Assembly (NCBI GenBank): GCA_016845065.1
Contig: JAERTG010000129.1
Coordinates: 1-43,714, forward strand
Reading direction: 5' to 3'
Origin: Fidelibacterota bacterium
Lineage (GTDB): Bacteria; Fidelibacterota; UBA8477; JABMPR01
Length of the DNA: 43,714 bases
Positions 37,351 to 43,714 of the stretch are shown here, one piece after another; the first letter of the stretch is position 1, and each line of letters starts with the position of its first letter. Under the pieces are notes generated by a model. That model did not search any database. It saw only the letters and a list, made by a program, of their open reading frames with translations, and was not told where the DNA came from. The translations under genes and the position numbers were made by a program.

Positions 37351-38595
37351 ATGAAATTCAGCTATGGACGGTTATTGCTTCTTGGGTTCGGATTTATGGG
37401 TACGACAATCCTGTGGGGTATCTACAATGCCTATGTTCCCATCTTTCTACAAGCTGGAAGAGAAGGCTTTTCAAGTACCAGTGGTGTAACAGGTTTCGGG
37501 ATGAGTGCTACAGCAACAGGATTCGTCATGACACTGGATAACATTGCTGCACTATTCATTCTCCCTTTCATCGGGGCCTGGTCTGATAGAATTAGAACCA
37601 AAATGGGTCGTCGCAAGCCGTTTATCGCTCTGGGTGCACCTCTCGCTTTTATCGGGTTTATCGGAATCCCTATTATGCTGAATGTATCCCTAATCCCCTT
37701 CATGATAGCAATCTTTGTCACTCTGTTTTTCATGGATGTTTTCCGCACACCCGTGATATCTCTCATGCCAGATATCACGCCTTCTCCTAAACGATCACAA
37801 GCCAATGGTATCATCAATCTTATGGGGGGTGTTGGAGCTGTTCTGGCATTTGTTGTAGGTGGAATTTTATTCAAGGTGTCTGTAGGTGCTCCCTTCTATT
37901 TTGGCGGTATCATCATGCTCTTTGGTGCTGCAGTGGTTTTGTATTTTGTGAAGGAACCTGCCACTCCTGAACCAAAGGATGATGAACCAGGACTTCTGGA
38001 TAGTTTCAAAACCGTTTTGGTCGATAAGGATCGTTCTGCCCTCTTCCTGCTGCTGGCAATTTTCTTCTGGTTTCTGGGGTATGGTGCATTGGAAGTATTT
38101 TTTACTTCTTTTGCAGTAAATCGCTTCGGGATTGACAGTGGTCAGGCAACTGGGTTGTTGGCCTTCTTCTCGCTTCCCATAGTGCTCTTTTCACCTCTAA
38201 GTGGATTCCTCGGAGCAAAATTTGGTAGAAAAATAATCATCATGGCAGGTATAGTTGGTTTTGCTCTCCTCCTGTTTTGGGGATTCTCAATTCAGTCCCT
38301 ATCCGCCATAAAAATAATGCTACCCCTCACGGGAGTAACCTGGTCACTCATTCTCGTTAATTCACTTCCCATGGTAGTTGACATGGCCCCACAAGACCGA
38401 TTAGGAACCTATACTGGCCTATATTATCTCTCATCACAATCCTCAGCCATTGCTGGGCCAATCATGGCAGGTCAAATTATTGAGATTTTTAATAACAATT
38501 ATGGTGTAGGTTTTATCTATGGATCAATAACCTTACTCATTGCGCTCATTTTCATGTTGCCTGTAAAACGTGGCGAGGCTATAACAGACAGCTGA
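37351..38595 (+). CDS. MFS transporter, sugar/cation-symporter-like
   Basis: A 414-residue polytopic membrane protein with about 12 TM helices. The loop after TM2 carries GAWSDRIRTKMGRRKPFI, the MFS motif A (G-x-x-S-D-R-x-x-x-x-x-G-R-R-x-P), of a form common in the SLC45/GPH-like disaccharide transporters. The motif is repeated less perfectly in the second half (GFLGAKFGRKIII). The cytoplasmic central loop is short and acidic (EPATPEPKDDEPG). Substrate is unknown; a sugar or glycoside is likely. It is followed after one base by the acyltransferase gene, so the two form an operon; a link with lipid handling is therefore also possible. Confidence 0.9.
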   Translation: MKFSYGRLLLLGFGFMGTTILWGIYNAYVPIFLQAGREGFSSTSGVTGFGMSATATGFVMTLDNIAALFILPFIGAWSDRIRTKMGRRKPFIALGAPLAFIGFIGIPIMLNVSLIPFMIAIFVTLFFMDVFRTPVISLMPDITPSPKRSQANGIINLMGGVGAVLAFVVGGILFKVSVGAPFYFGGIIMLFGAAVVLYFVKEPATPEPKDDEPGLLDSFKTVLVDKDRSALFLLLAIFFWFLGYGALEVFFTSFAVNRFGIDSGQATGLLAFFSLPIVLFSPLSGFLGAKFGRKIIIMAGIVGFALLLFWGFSIQSLSAIKIMLPLTGVTWSLILVNSLPMVVDMAPQDRLGTYTGLYYLSSQSSAIAGPIMAGQIIEIFNNNYGVGFIYGSITLLIALIFMLPVKRGEAITDS

Positions 38596-38596
38596 T

Positions 38597-39988
38597 ATGC
38601 TTTACCACTTTCTCAAATATCTATCTCACTTTATGGTGAACGTATTTTATCGACGCATTCATGTGGAGAATAAGAAACGAGTACCCAAAAAGGGACCGGT
38701 AATTCTTGCTGCCAATCACCCAAACACCATGATGGATCCCATGCTGGTTGCCTTGCTTTGTGGTCGCAATCCGCACTTCCTTGGGAAAAGCACACTGTTT
38801 AACTCCAGGATTGCCAAAATCTTCTTTAAATCTGTCCACGTGATCCCCGTATACCGTAAAATTGATGCTGAAAAAGAGATGGGTAAAAATGCCCAGGTTT
38901 TTGAGATGTGCTACCAATCCCTTGAAGCTGGAAATGCCCTGGTGATTATGCCAGAAGGAATCAGCCAGATGGATGGGACCTTACATGAAATTAAAACGGG
39001 AACGGCTCGCATTGGTTTGGGTACTGAAGTAAGGAATGCATTTGAGCTTGGAGTTCAAATCGTCCCTGCAGGCATCAATTACTCATCCCCGACAGAATTT
39101 TTCAGCGACGTCCACTGCCGGTTTGGTAGACCAATAGATCTGAGTGAGTTTAAAGATCTCTATGAAAAGGATGAGTATGAGGCGGTCTATGAGGTCACTA
39201 ATCAGATTCGTGATGCTTTAGTAAAACTCACAACGACAGTAGAAAATTCAGAATCAGCCAGTGTCTTGAAAAATCTGAAAAAAATATACAAAATGGAACT
39301 TGCCATGGATCTTGGCATGGATGAAGACTTGAAACAGCATGATTTTTCCATGACACGGGGAATGGCAGATGCCATCGACTGGTATTCTGCGGAACATCCA
39401 GAGTTGTTCGCACAAATGGATCATCGTATGACTCGATATCTAGCAAAGGTAGAAGGTCTTGAGCTGCGGGATGAGTTGCTCTCTACAGCTGAAGGTCATA
39501 GAACCATTACCCGAAGAGCTTTTGGTCTGTTAGGAGTGATCACGGGGTTCCCCTTATATATCTGGGGGGTGGTGAACAACTTTCTCCCATACAGAATTCC
39601 AGCACAACTCGTCAAGGTTCTGGGGACCTCACTTGAATATCTCTCCACGATTAAAATGCTTTCAGGGTTTGTTGTCTTTGCACTCTTTTATACGCTACAA
39701 ACTCTTGGCGTCTGGTATCTTACGGGTTCTGGATTAATCACGACTGTGTACATCCTCAGTCTCTTACCAGCTGGACGCTTTGCCCGGTACTATCATGATA
39801 CCATGCAGCGATATCGTCAGCATATCCGAATATTCACTCTGTTTTTGAAGCGTAAAACATTGATGTATGAGATAATCCAGGAGCGCATGGCCTTGATTTC
39901 AGCAATTGATGAGGCTAAGGCAGAATACATGAATCGGCTGGAAGAAGAACCAGGCTCCAATGTCGGTGTGGATGACACTGAAGCCTGA
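38597..39988 (+). CDS. PlsC-type 1-acylglycerol-phosphate acyltransferase family protein
   Basis: A 463-residue acyltransferase. The catalytic NHxxxxD motif is N40-H41-PNTMM-D47, followed by FLGKSTLF (block II) and MPEGISQMDG (the PEGxS block III), which bind the glycerol phosphate. The domain ends near residue 220. The C-terminal half is longer than in simple PlsC enzymes (about 240-260 residues): it has a helical region and hydrophobic segments about 310-325 and 345-395, so it is probably an integral membrane protein. The likely role is transfer of an acyl chain to a lysophospholipid or related lipid at the inner membrane. It is translationally linked to the MFS gene. The exact acceptor cannot be told. 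Confidence 0.9.
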   Translation: MLYHFLKYLSHFMVNVFYRRIHVENKKRVPKKGPVILAANHPNTMMDPMLVALLCGRNPHFLGKSTLFNSRIAKIFFKSVHVIPVYRKIDAEKEMGKNAQVFEMCYQSLEAGNALVIMPEGISQMDGTLHEIKTGTARIGLGTEVRNAFELGVQIVPAGINYSSPTEFFSDVHCRFGRPIDLSEFKDLYEKDEYEAVYEVTNQIRDALVKLTTTVENSESASVLKNLKKIYKMELAMDLGMDEDLKQHDFSMTRGMADAIDWYSAEHPELFAQMDHRMTRYLAKVEGLELRDELLSTAEGHRTITRRAFGLLGVITGFPLYIWGVVNNFLPYRIPAQLVKVLGTSLEYLSTIKMLSGFVVFALFYTLQTLGVWYLTGSGLITTVYILSLLPAGRFARYYHDTMQRYRQHIRIFTLFLKRKTLMYEIIQERMALISAIDEAKAEYMNRLEEEPGSNVGVDDTEA

Positions 39989-40069
39989 TTGCATGTAAGC
40001 AGATTGTATCATTATTACGCTCTCACCCACTATCCGTTCCAAACTCATTTAATTTAATTCTCCAAGGCC

Positions 40070-40098
40070 TTGACAGACCTTATGAACCCGATTATATT
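40070..40098 (+). promoter_or_regulatory. Consensus sigma-70-type promoter of initiator tRNA-Met
   Basis: TTGACA at 40070-40075 and TATATT at 40093-40098 with 17 bases between: near-perfect consensus. The start of transcription would fall near 40105, about 12 bases before the mature tRNA 5' end. Confidence 0.85.
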
Positions 40099-40116
40099 CA
40101 GCCCGCTTTTAAACAT

Positions 40117-40190
<74 letters not shown>

Positions 40191-40212
40191 CACAAGTTAA
40201 TACAACACGTTA

Positions 40213-40235
40213 AGCCACTTTCACAGTGGCTTTTT
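40213..40235 (+). terminator. Intrinsic terminator after initiator tRNA
   Basis: AGCCACT, loop TTCAC, AGTGGCT followed by TTTT, 23 bases after the tRNA end. Compact and convincing. Confidence 0.88.
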
Positions 40236-40389
40236 CGTATCTATAAACACACTTTAACATACTGTATTATATAGCTTTATGAGATGACCGCTTTTAGCTG
40301 TAGTCAACTTATCCTTAGAAAAGAGTCATTGTGAGACACTCTAGAGTGTTGGTAATATTGAGTTTTGGCGATCAGTAATATGTGTAGAA

Positions 40390-40432
40390 TCGTGTATTAT
40401 CGTGCAAGCTCGTGTGACATTGGATGTCACAC
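40390..40432. repeat. Helically phased TCGTG repeats running into a 9-bp palindrome
   Basis: TCGTG occurs at 40390, 40400 and 40410, exactly one helical turn apart. The third copy leads into GTGTGACAT TGG ATGTCACAC (40412-40432), a perfect 9-bp inverted repeat, followed by another partial copy (CGTCACAC). It could be a protein-binding array (recombinase arm sites or operator). Confidence 0.55.
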
Positions 40433-40519
40433 ATACGTCACACTGGGATAATCAACATCCAACATATATCGGCAAAGTGGTGTTCAGTCTTCAACGCGAG
40501 ATTGCATACTCTAGTCACT

Positions 40520-41689
40520 CTACCCATCCGAGGTTGTCCCATGAAAAAGATCCAGGTATTCGTGGTACATAAATCGTCTATTTCGCTTATAGCCAGTCAT
40601 TTCCGTTAGCATCCCTGACTTGACGAAGTTCCTGATCAAGTTATTTGCTGCAGGATAACTGGTATCAGTCAGCTCTCGCACTGTTGTTACAGAAATCATT
40701 GGAAGACGATAAAGATGCTCAAGGACACGGTGTCCATTCCCTGCTGCTCGACCAAACTCGTTTGTGATAATCTCGCGGTGGGTTTCACGGAGTGCAAGGA
40801 TCCTTCGGGCAGTTTCGGTAGCTTGCCTACTTACCTCGATAATTCCATTGAGAAAGAATGCAAGCCATGGTTCCCATTCTCCCTTATCTCGTACAGCTTG
40901 TAGAAGGTCGTAATACTCCTGGCGGTGACGCTTGAAGTAATATGACAGATAAAGAACCGGCTTCTGCAATACAGTCTTCTCACATAATAAGAATGTGATT
41001 AGCAATCGCCCAACACGTCCGTTACCATCGAGAAACGGGTGTATTGTTTCAAACTGTGAATGTGCCAGACCTATCTGAATAAGTAATGGTAGCGGACTCT
41101 GACCATGAAGGAACTGCTCGAGCTCACCAAGTACACGCATCACCTCGTGCGGGGGTGGCGGTATGTAGGTTGCTTCAGCAAGTGTACACCCTTCAGGACC
41201 AATCCAGTTTTGACTACGGCGGAATTCACCTGGCGTTAAATGCTGCCCTCTAACTCCTTCTAAAAGGCGCTCATGAATTTCCCTTATAAGACGCAATGAC
41301 ACAGGTAAATCGTTCAAACGAGCAAGCCCATAATTCATGGCAGCGACATAATTAAACACTTCATCAACATCTTTTGGAGCCTCAGGTGTTAACACCTTGG
41401 CCTCTGCAGCAAGGACATCTTGCAAAGAGCTTTGTGTACCTTCAATCTGACTAGATAATACAGCTTCCTTACGGACATACATTGCGACGAACAAATCCAC
41501 ATTGGGCAAAGTTTGGATGGAACCGTCTAGTCGACCGAGCGCACGATCAGCTCGAGACAGAAGGCTCTGTAGTTCACCGGTTATCTGTACTTGAGGATCT
41601 GGGGGTAATGGTTCCGGCATAAATGCACGGTATCCCGAGGATTGTTGTATGTACCTTCCGGCTCGATTACTACTATTTTGCATTACCAT
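40520..41689 (-). CDS. Fic-family AMP-transferase (class II) with C-terminal winged helix
   Basis: A 389-residue Fic/DOC protein that transfers AMP (or a related group) from a nucleotide to a target hydroxyl. The catalytic motif is HPFLDGNGRVGR with H217. The N-terminal inhibitory helix is present: SSQIEGT (S79...E83-G84), fitting the (S/T)xxxE(G/N) motif of class II enzymes, whose Glu blocks ATP binding until released. A region about 290-385 looks like a winged helix (PMISVTTVRELTDTSYPAANNLI), suggesting DNA binding or autoregulation. The start could be the first ATG or the one two codons later; neither has a strong ribosome-binding site. Upstream is a cluster of TATTAAAG half-sites. No separate antitoxin gene overlaps it. 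Confidence 0.95.
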   Translation of the reverse strand: MVMQNSSNRAGRYIQQSSGYRAFMPEPLPPDPQVQITGELQSLLSRADRALGRLDGSIQTLPNVDLFVAMYVRKEAVLSSQIEGTQSSLQDVLAAEAKVLTPEAPKDVDEVFNYVAAMNYGLARLNDLPVSLRLIREIHERLLEGVRGQHLTPGEFRRSQNWIGPEGCTLAEATYIPPPPHEVMRVLGELEQFLHGQSPLPLLIQIGLAHSQFETIHPFLDGNGRVGRLLITFLLCEKTVLQKPVLYLSYYFKRHRQEYYDLLQAVRDKGEWEPWLAFFLNGIIEVSRQATETARRILALRETHREIITNEFGRAAGNGHRVLEHLYRLPMISVTTVRELTDTSYPAANNLIRNFVKSGMLTEMTGYKRNRRFMYHEYLDLFHGTTSDG

Positions 41690-42007
41690 ATTTGTTTCTG
41701 CCTTTAATAAGAATCATTTACGGCTCCATATTAAAGCCAGGATTTAATACAGGCAAGAATTGATACCATATTAAAGGCAAGAAGCTTTCGAAGAGTTGCA
41801 ATAGTGTTTTGTAGAAATATATGACCCCTAGAATCTTGTAACGTCTCTATATATACCTGATATTAATTAATATACGTCATTGTATATGATTGGTTATTGT
41901 AAGAAAACACATAGGATATTTCTTACAAAGTAGGTCCAACGTGCAGAAAATCATTTACTAACAGCACTATTAGTACTATATTACTATTAGGTAAAAAGGA
42001 GAGCATA
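41690..42007. other. Divergent promoter region between fic and the RAMA-like gene
   Basis: 318 AT-rich bases serving both divergent genes. The fic-proximal 90 bases carry repeated TATTAAAG-type half-sites (listed separately). The remainder is AT-rich (ATATTAATTAATATACG near 41860-41876) with no ORF. AAGGAG at 41997-42002 is the ribosome-binding site of the plus-strand gene. Confidence 0.65.
41700..41778. promoter_or_regulatory. Operator-like array upstream of fic
   Basis: GCCTTTAATA at 41700-41709 is the perfect inverse of TATTAAAGGC in CCATATTAAAGGC at 41766-41778; a near copy, CCATATTAAAGCC, is at 41726-41738, and GATTTAATAC at 41741-41750 is a further weak half-site. The array begins 11 bases upstream of the fic start codon. 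The same layout recurs at 42892-42944. A winged helix at the C-terminus of Fic makes autoregulation plausible. Confidence 0.55.
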
Positions 42008-42424
42008 ATGACTACCATTGAGATTGATTTTGAAGTGTTCAAAGAGTTGACAGTACTCCGGGACAATGAAGAGACAAGCTACAACGACGTGATACGCCGC
42101 TTGCTAAACCTCGACACTTCCAAGTTACGTAGTGAATCTACCCGAATGGATTCAGATGGACTTGCGTATGTTTCCAAAGGCGTCCGTTTCCCGCACGGAA
42201 CCAAGTTTAGGAAGCATTACAAAGGTCAAGAATACCGGGCTGAGATTGTGGATGGAGAATTGATCTATGAGGGGAAGTCTTATAGCTCCCCCTCGAAAGC
42301 AGCAATGGCTGTGACTCACAACTCAGTGAACGGATGGATATTTTGGGAGTGCCAGATGCCAGGTAGATCTGATTGGATTGTAATCTCCAGCTTACGAAAG
42401 CACAAATCTGATCCCATGTGGTAA
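42008..42424 (+). CDS. Small protein with DUF4357/RAMA-like C-terminal domain
   Basis: A 138-residue protein with AAGGAG at ideal spacing. Residues 1-35 (MTTIEIDFEVFKEL...ETSYNDVIRRLLN) look like a ribbon-helix-helix antitoxin-type N-terminus. Residues about 58-130 match the DUF4357/RAMA pattern: GTKFRKHYKGQEYRAEIVDG, ELIYEGKSYSSPSKAAMAVT, NSVNGWIFWEC. RAMA-type domains occur in restriction-modification and other DNA- or conflict-related proteins and are thought to read modified DNA. It is divergent from fic and shares its promoter region, so it may be a regulator or partner of Fic, but that is inference. No catalytic residues are seen. The domain name is from memory of the pattern and needs a profile search. 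Confidence 0.8.
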   Translation: MTTIEIDFEVFKELTVLRDNEETSYNDVIRRLLNLDTSKLRSESTRMDSDGLAYVSKGVRFPHGTKFRKHYKGQEYRAEIVDGELIYEGKSYSSPSKAAMAVTHNSVNGWIFWECQMPGRSDWIVISSLRKHKSDPMW

Positions 42425-42431
42425 ACAAAGC

Positions 42432-42539
42432 CTATGTTTTACCTTCTAGGTAATTGGGCATCCCATCCAGATACCTGCCTGCAAGCTCAGCGTTAGGATG
42501 CGTGTAGATCTTAGTCGTCTCACTGGATGTATGATTGTC
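42432..42539 (-). pseudogene. C-terminal stub of a tyrosine recombinase
   Basis: Thirty-five codons on the minus strand read DNHTSSETTKIYTHPNAELA and then GRYLDGMPNYLEGKT before a TAG. SSETTKIYTHPN is the end of the catalytic domain of XerC/D-like integrases, with the nucleophilic Tyr. The rest of the enzyme, including the Arg and His-x-x-Arg motifs, is absent; upstream sequence is replaced by the 68-residue ORF, whose stop overlaps the first bases of this stub in another frame. It shows that an integrase-bearing element once lay here. Confidence 0.78.
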
Positions 42540-42744
42540 AGGAGTCCTCGCTTGCATACCTCCGATCGAATTGAATCTTTGCGCGTTGAAGCGTCTCCTT
42601 CATCTCAGTGATGGTTCCACGCAAGTGGATGTCAGAAAGTTGGTCGGGATCATACTTCCAGAGCAACTCAAACAGGTCGTAAGCCTGTGTAACGATCTCA
42701 TCAAGCTCTTTAGCAACTTTTGGATCCGGATCTAATTGAGCCAT
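42538..42744 (-). CDS. Small hypothetical helical protein
   Basis: A 68-residue acidic protein, predominantly helical (VAKELDEIVTQAYDLFELLW...TITEMKETLQRAKIQFDRR), with no TM segment. The ATG has a strong GGAGGTG site. I do not recognise the family; size and composition fit small antitoxin-like or phage-accessory proteins. It ends exactly where the integrase stub begins, and a copy of the fic-type operator array lies about 150 bases upstream, so it may be controlled with fic. Real expression is likely from the ribosome-binding site; function is open. Confidence 0.65.
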   Translation of the reverse strand: MAQLDPDPKVAKELDEIVTQAYDLFELLWKYDPDQLSDIHLRGTITEMKETLQRAKIQFDRRYASEDS

Positions 42745-42891
42745 AGTTCACCTCCATAGTAAGACAAAATACAGATTGTCTTAGTCTGATTTGATTAGCA
42801 TTAAGGTAGGCTTGACCCACTTCCCATCAAATATGAAAACTGTCCAACGCCATCGTAGAATCTTTGATGGTGCTCAACAGTTATGTCGTAT

Positions 42892-42944
42892 CCACATTAA
42901 AGCCTGAGTTTAATATGCAGCTATATTAATTCCATATTATAGGC
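42892..42944. promoter_or_regulatory. Second copy of the fic-type operator array
   Basis: CCACATTAAAGCC at 42892-42904 and CCATATTATAGGC at 42932-42944 reproduce, with the same 40-base spacing and orientation, the pair at 41726-41738 and 41766-41778. The sequence between the pairs also aligns (AGTTTAATATGC against GGATTTAATACA). Confidence 0.55.
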
Positions 42945-42977
42945 AGACTTCTTAGGAATGTAAGTCTTTTTAACATT

Positions 42978-42993
42978 TGGCACAGTTTGGACA
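42978..42993. repeat. Candidate terminal inverted repeat of the IS3-family element
   Basis: TGGCACAGTTTGGACA, 33 bases beyond the transposase stop, starts with TG as IS3-family ends do. The matching end is outside the window, so this is a guess from position and sequence style. Confidence 0.4.
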
Positions 42994-43025
42994 ATAAAAT
43001 AAGAGAGACTTCCTTGGCTTCCTAA

Positions 43026-43714
43026 TCATGTTGCAGACACCTCCTGGTGTCGCTGTTTGAGATTGATTCGCTTGCGCCCTGCAAGCGTTTTTTGTTTTAT
43101 AATCTGTCTCTGTGTTAAGATCTCCTCCTTTCTTCCATAGTACATGTCAGCTGGAGTGATGTTACCCAACGATTCATGCAATCTGGTATTATTGTAGTAT
43201 TCGATCCACTCTGAGATCACTTTTTCAAGCTCCCACGGCAAGTAGTAGTTCTCCAATTTGATCACATTCTTCATGGACCTGTGATAACGCTCTATCTTCC
43301 CTTGGGTCTGGGGATGATAGGGCGCTCCACGTGTATGATCCATCTGTTTGTCATTCAGATAATCCTTCAACTCTTGGGAGATATAGCACGGTCCGTTGTC
43401 TGAAAGTAGGCGAGGTTTGTGCTTTACTTTCACCTGATCCACGCCGGCCTTCTCGATGGCCATATCCAGTGTTTCCTGCACATCAGATGCATTCATCGTG
43501 GTGAATAGCTTCCAGGACAGTATGTATCTGGAGTAATCATCAAGCACCGTTGACAGATAAAACCAGCCCCAGCCAACTACCCTGAAATAGGTGAAGTCTG
43601 TCTGCCAGAGCTCATTGATACGCTTGGTCTTGTGCTTGAACGAATCAGCTGCGCTCATGACAATGTAGTGTGGACTGGTCAGCAGATCATATTCACGTAA
43701 GATCTTGTATACAC
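43026..43714 (-). mobile_element. IS3-family transposase OrfB, 5' part outside window
   Basis: DDE transposase catalytic protein. Reading through to the right edge without a stop gives at least 229 residues (VYKILREYDLLTSPHYIV precedes the internal Met at 43658). The catalytic triad of the integrase core is visible: D in LWQTDFTYF, D in LLSDNGPCY, E in GKIERYHRSMK, with the DD(35)E spacing of IS3. Other family marks are YLSTVLDDYSRYI, GAPYHPQTQGK and YYNNTRLHESLGNITPADMY. The C-terminus is basic (KRINLKQRHQEVSAT). OrfA and the upstream frameshift site would lie beyond the window. The frame is intact, so the insertion is probably recent. Confidence 0.93.

Larger units (their letters stand above)
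42745..43025. other. Spacer between the 68-residue gene and the IS3 element
   Basis: 281 bases with no gene. A purine/pyrimidine segment at about 42825-42885 is open on the minus strand but too short to assign. It contains the second operator-like array (42892-42944) and the candidate IS terminal repeat (42978-42993). Confidence 0.55.

Overview
The window looks like a chromosomal segment of a Gram-negative, probably marine or sediment bacterium of the FCB superphylum (for example Marinimicrobia/Neomarinimicrobiota or Calditrichota-like). This placement is an inference from moderate to low GC, tRNAs without an encoded CCA end, outer-membrane lipoproteins built from carboxypeptidase-regulatory-like repeats, a large set of hybrid histidine kinases and multihaem cytochromes. 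No marker gene settles it.

Region 1 (1-7.7 kb, minus strand) is a chemosensory operon: an unknown 85-residue protein, CheA with two HPt domains, CheW, a possible 29-codon leader, an outer-membrane beta-barrel protein and a Cache-type methyl-accepting chemotaxis protein that runs off the left edge. A receiver-PAS protein lies upstream. A porin-like barrel between cheW and its receptor is unusual.

Region 2 (7.7-31.2 kb) is a two-component signalling island. It has four intact kinases sharing one NtrB-like catalytic core behind different sensor modules (at 8.4, 18.2, 19.7 and 28.7 kb), one very large tripartite phosphorelay kinase (13.3 kb) whose C-terminal half has clearly higher GC, two stand-alone receivers and a large ten-repeat surface lipoprotein. 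Spacers of 0.3-1.4 kb contain decayed material: a frameshifted receiver fragment, a 7TMR-DISM kinase killed by two stop codons and an internal deletion, diverged repeat pairs, and a tRNA-Met 3'-end fragment.

Region 3 (31.8-37.2 kb) is a respiratory module: tRNA-Met, an octahaem cytochrome lipoprotein with a perfect 10-bp inverted repeat upstream, an OmpR-type regulator and its kinase, and a convergent heptahaem NapC/NirT-like inner-membrane cytochrome resembling the ImcH quinol oxidase of Geobacter. Together they suggest quinol oxidation feeding periplasmic or outer-surface electron transfer under two-component control.

Region 4 (37.3-40.2 kb) holds an MFS transporter and a PlsC-type acyltransferase in a tight operon, then initiator tRNA-Met with a consensus promoter and a terminator.

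Region 5 (40.2-43.7 kb) is an accessory patch beside the initiator tRNA: a class II Fic AMP-transferase with a duplicated operator-like array, a small DUF4357/RAMA-like protein, a 68-residue unknown, the C-terminal stub of a tyrosine recombinase, and an IS3-family transposase that runs off the right edge. It reads as the worn remains of an integrated element.
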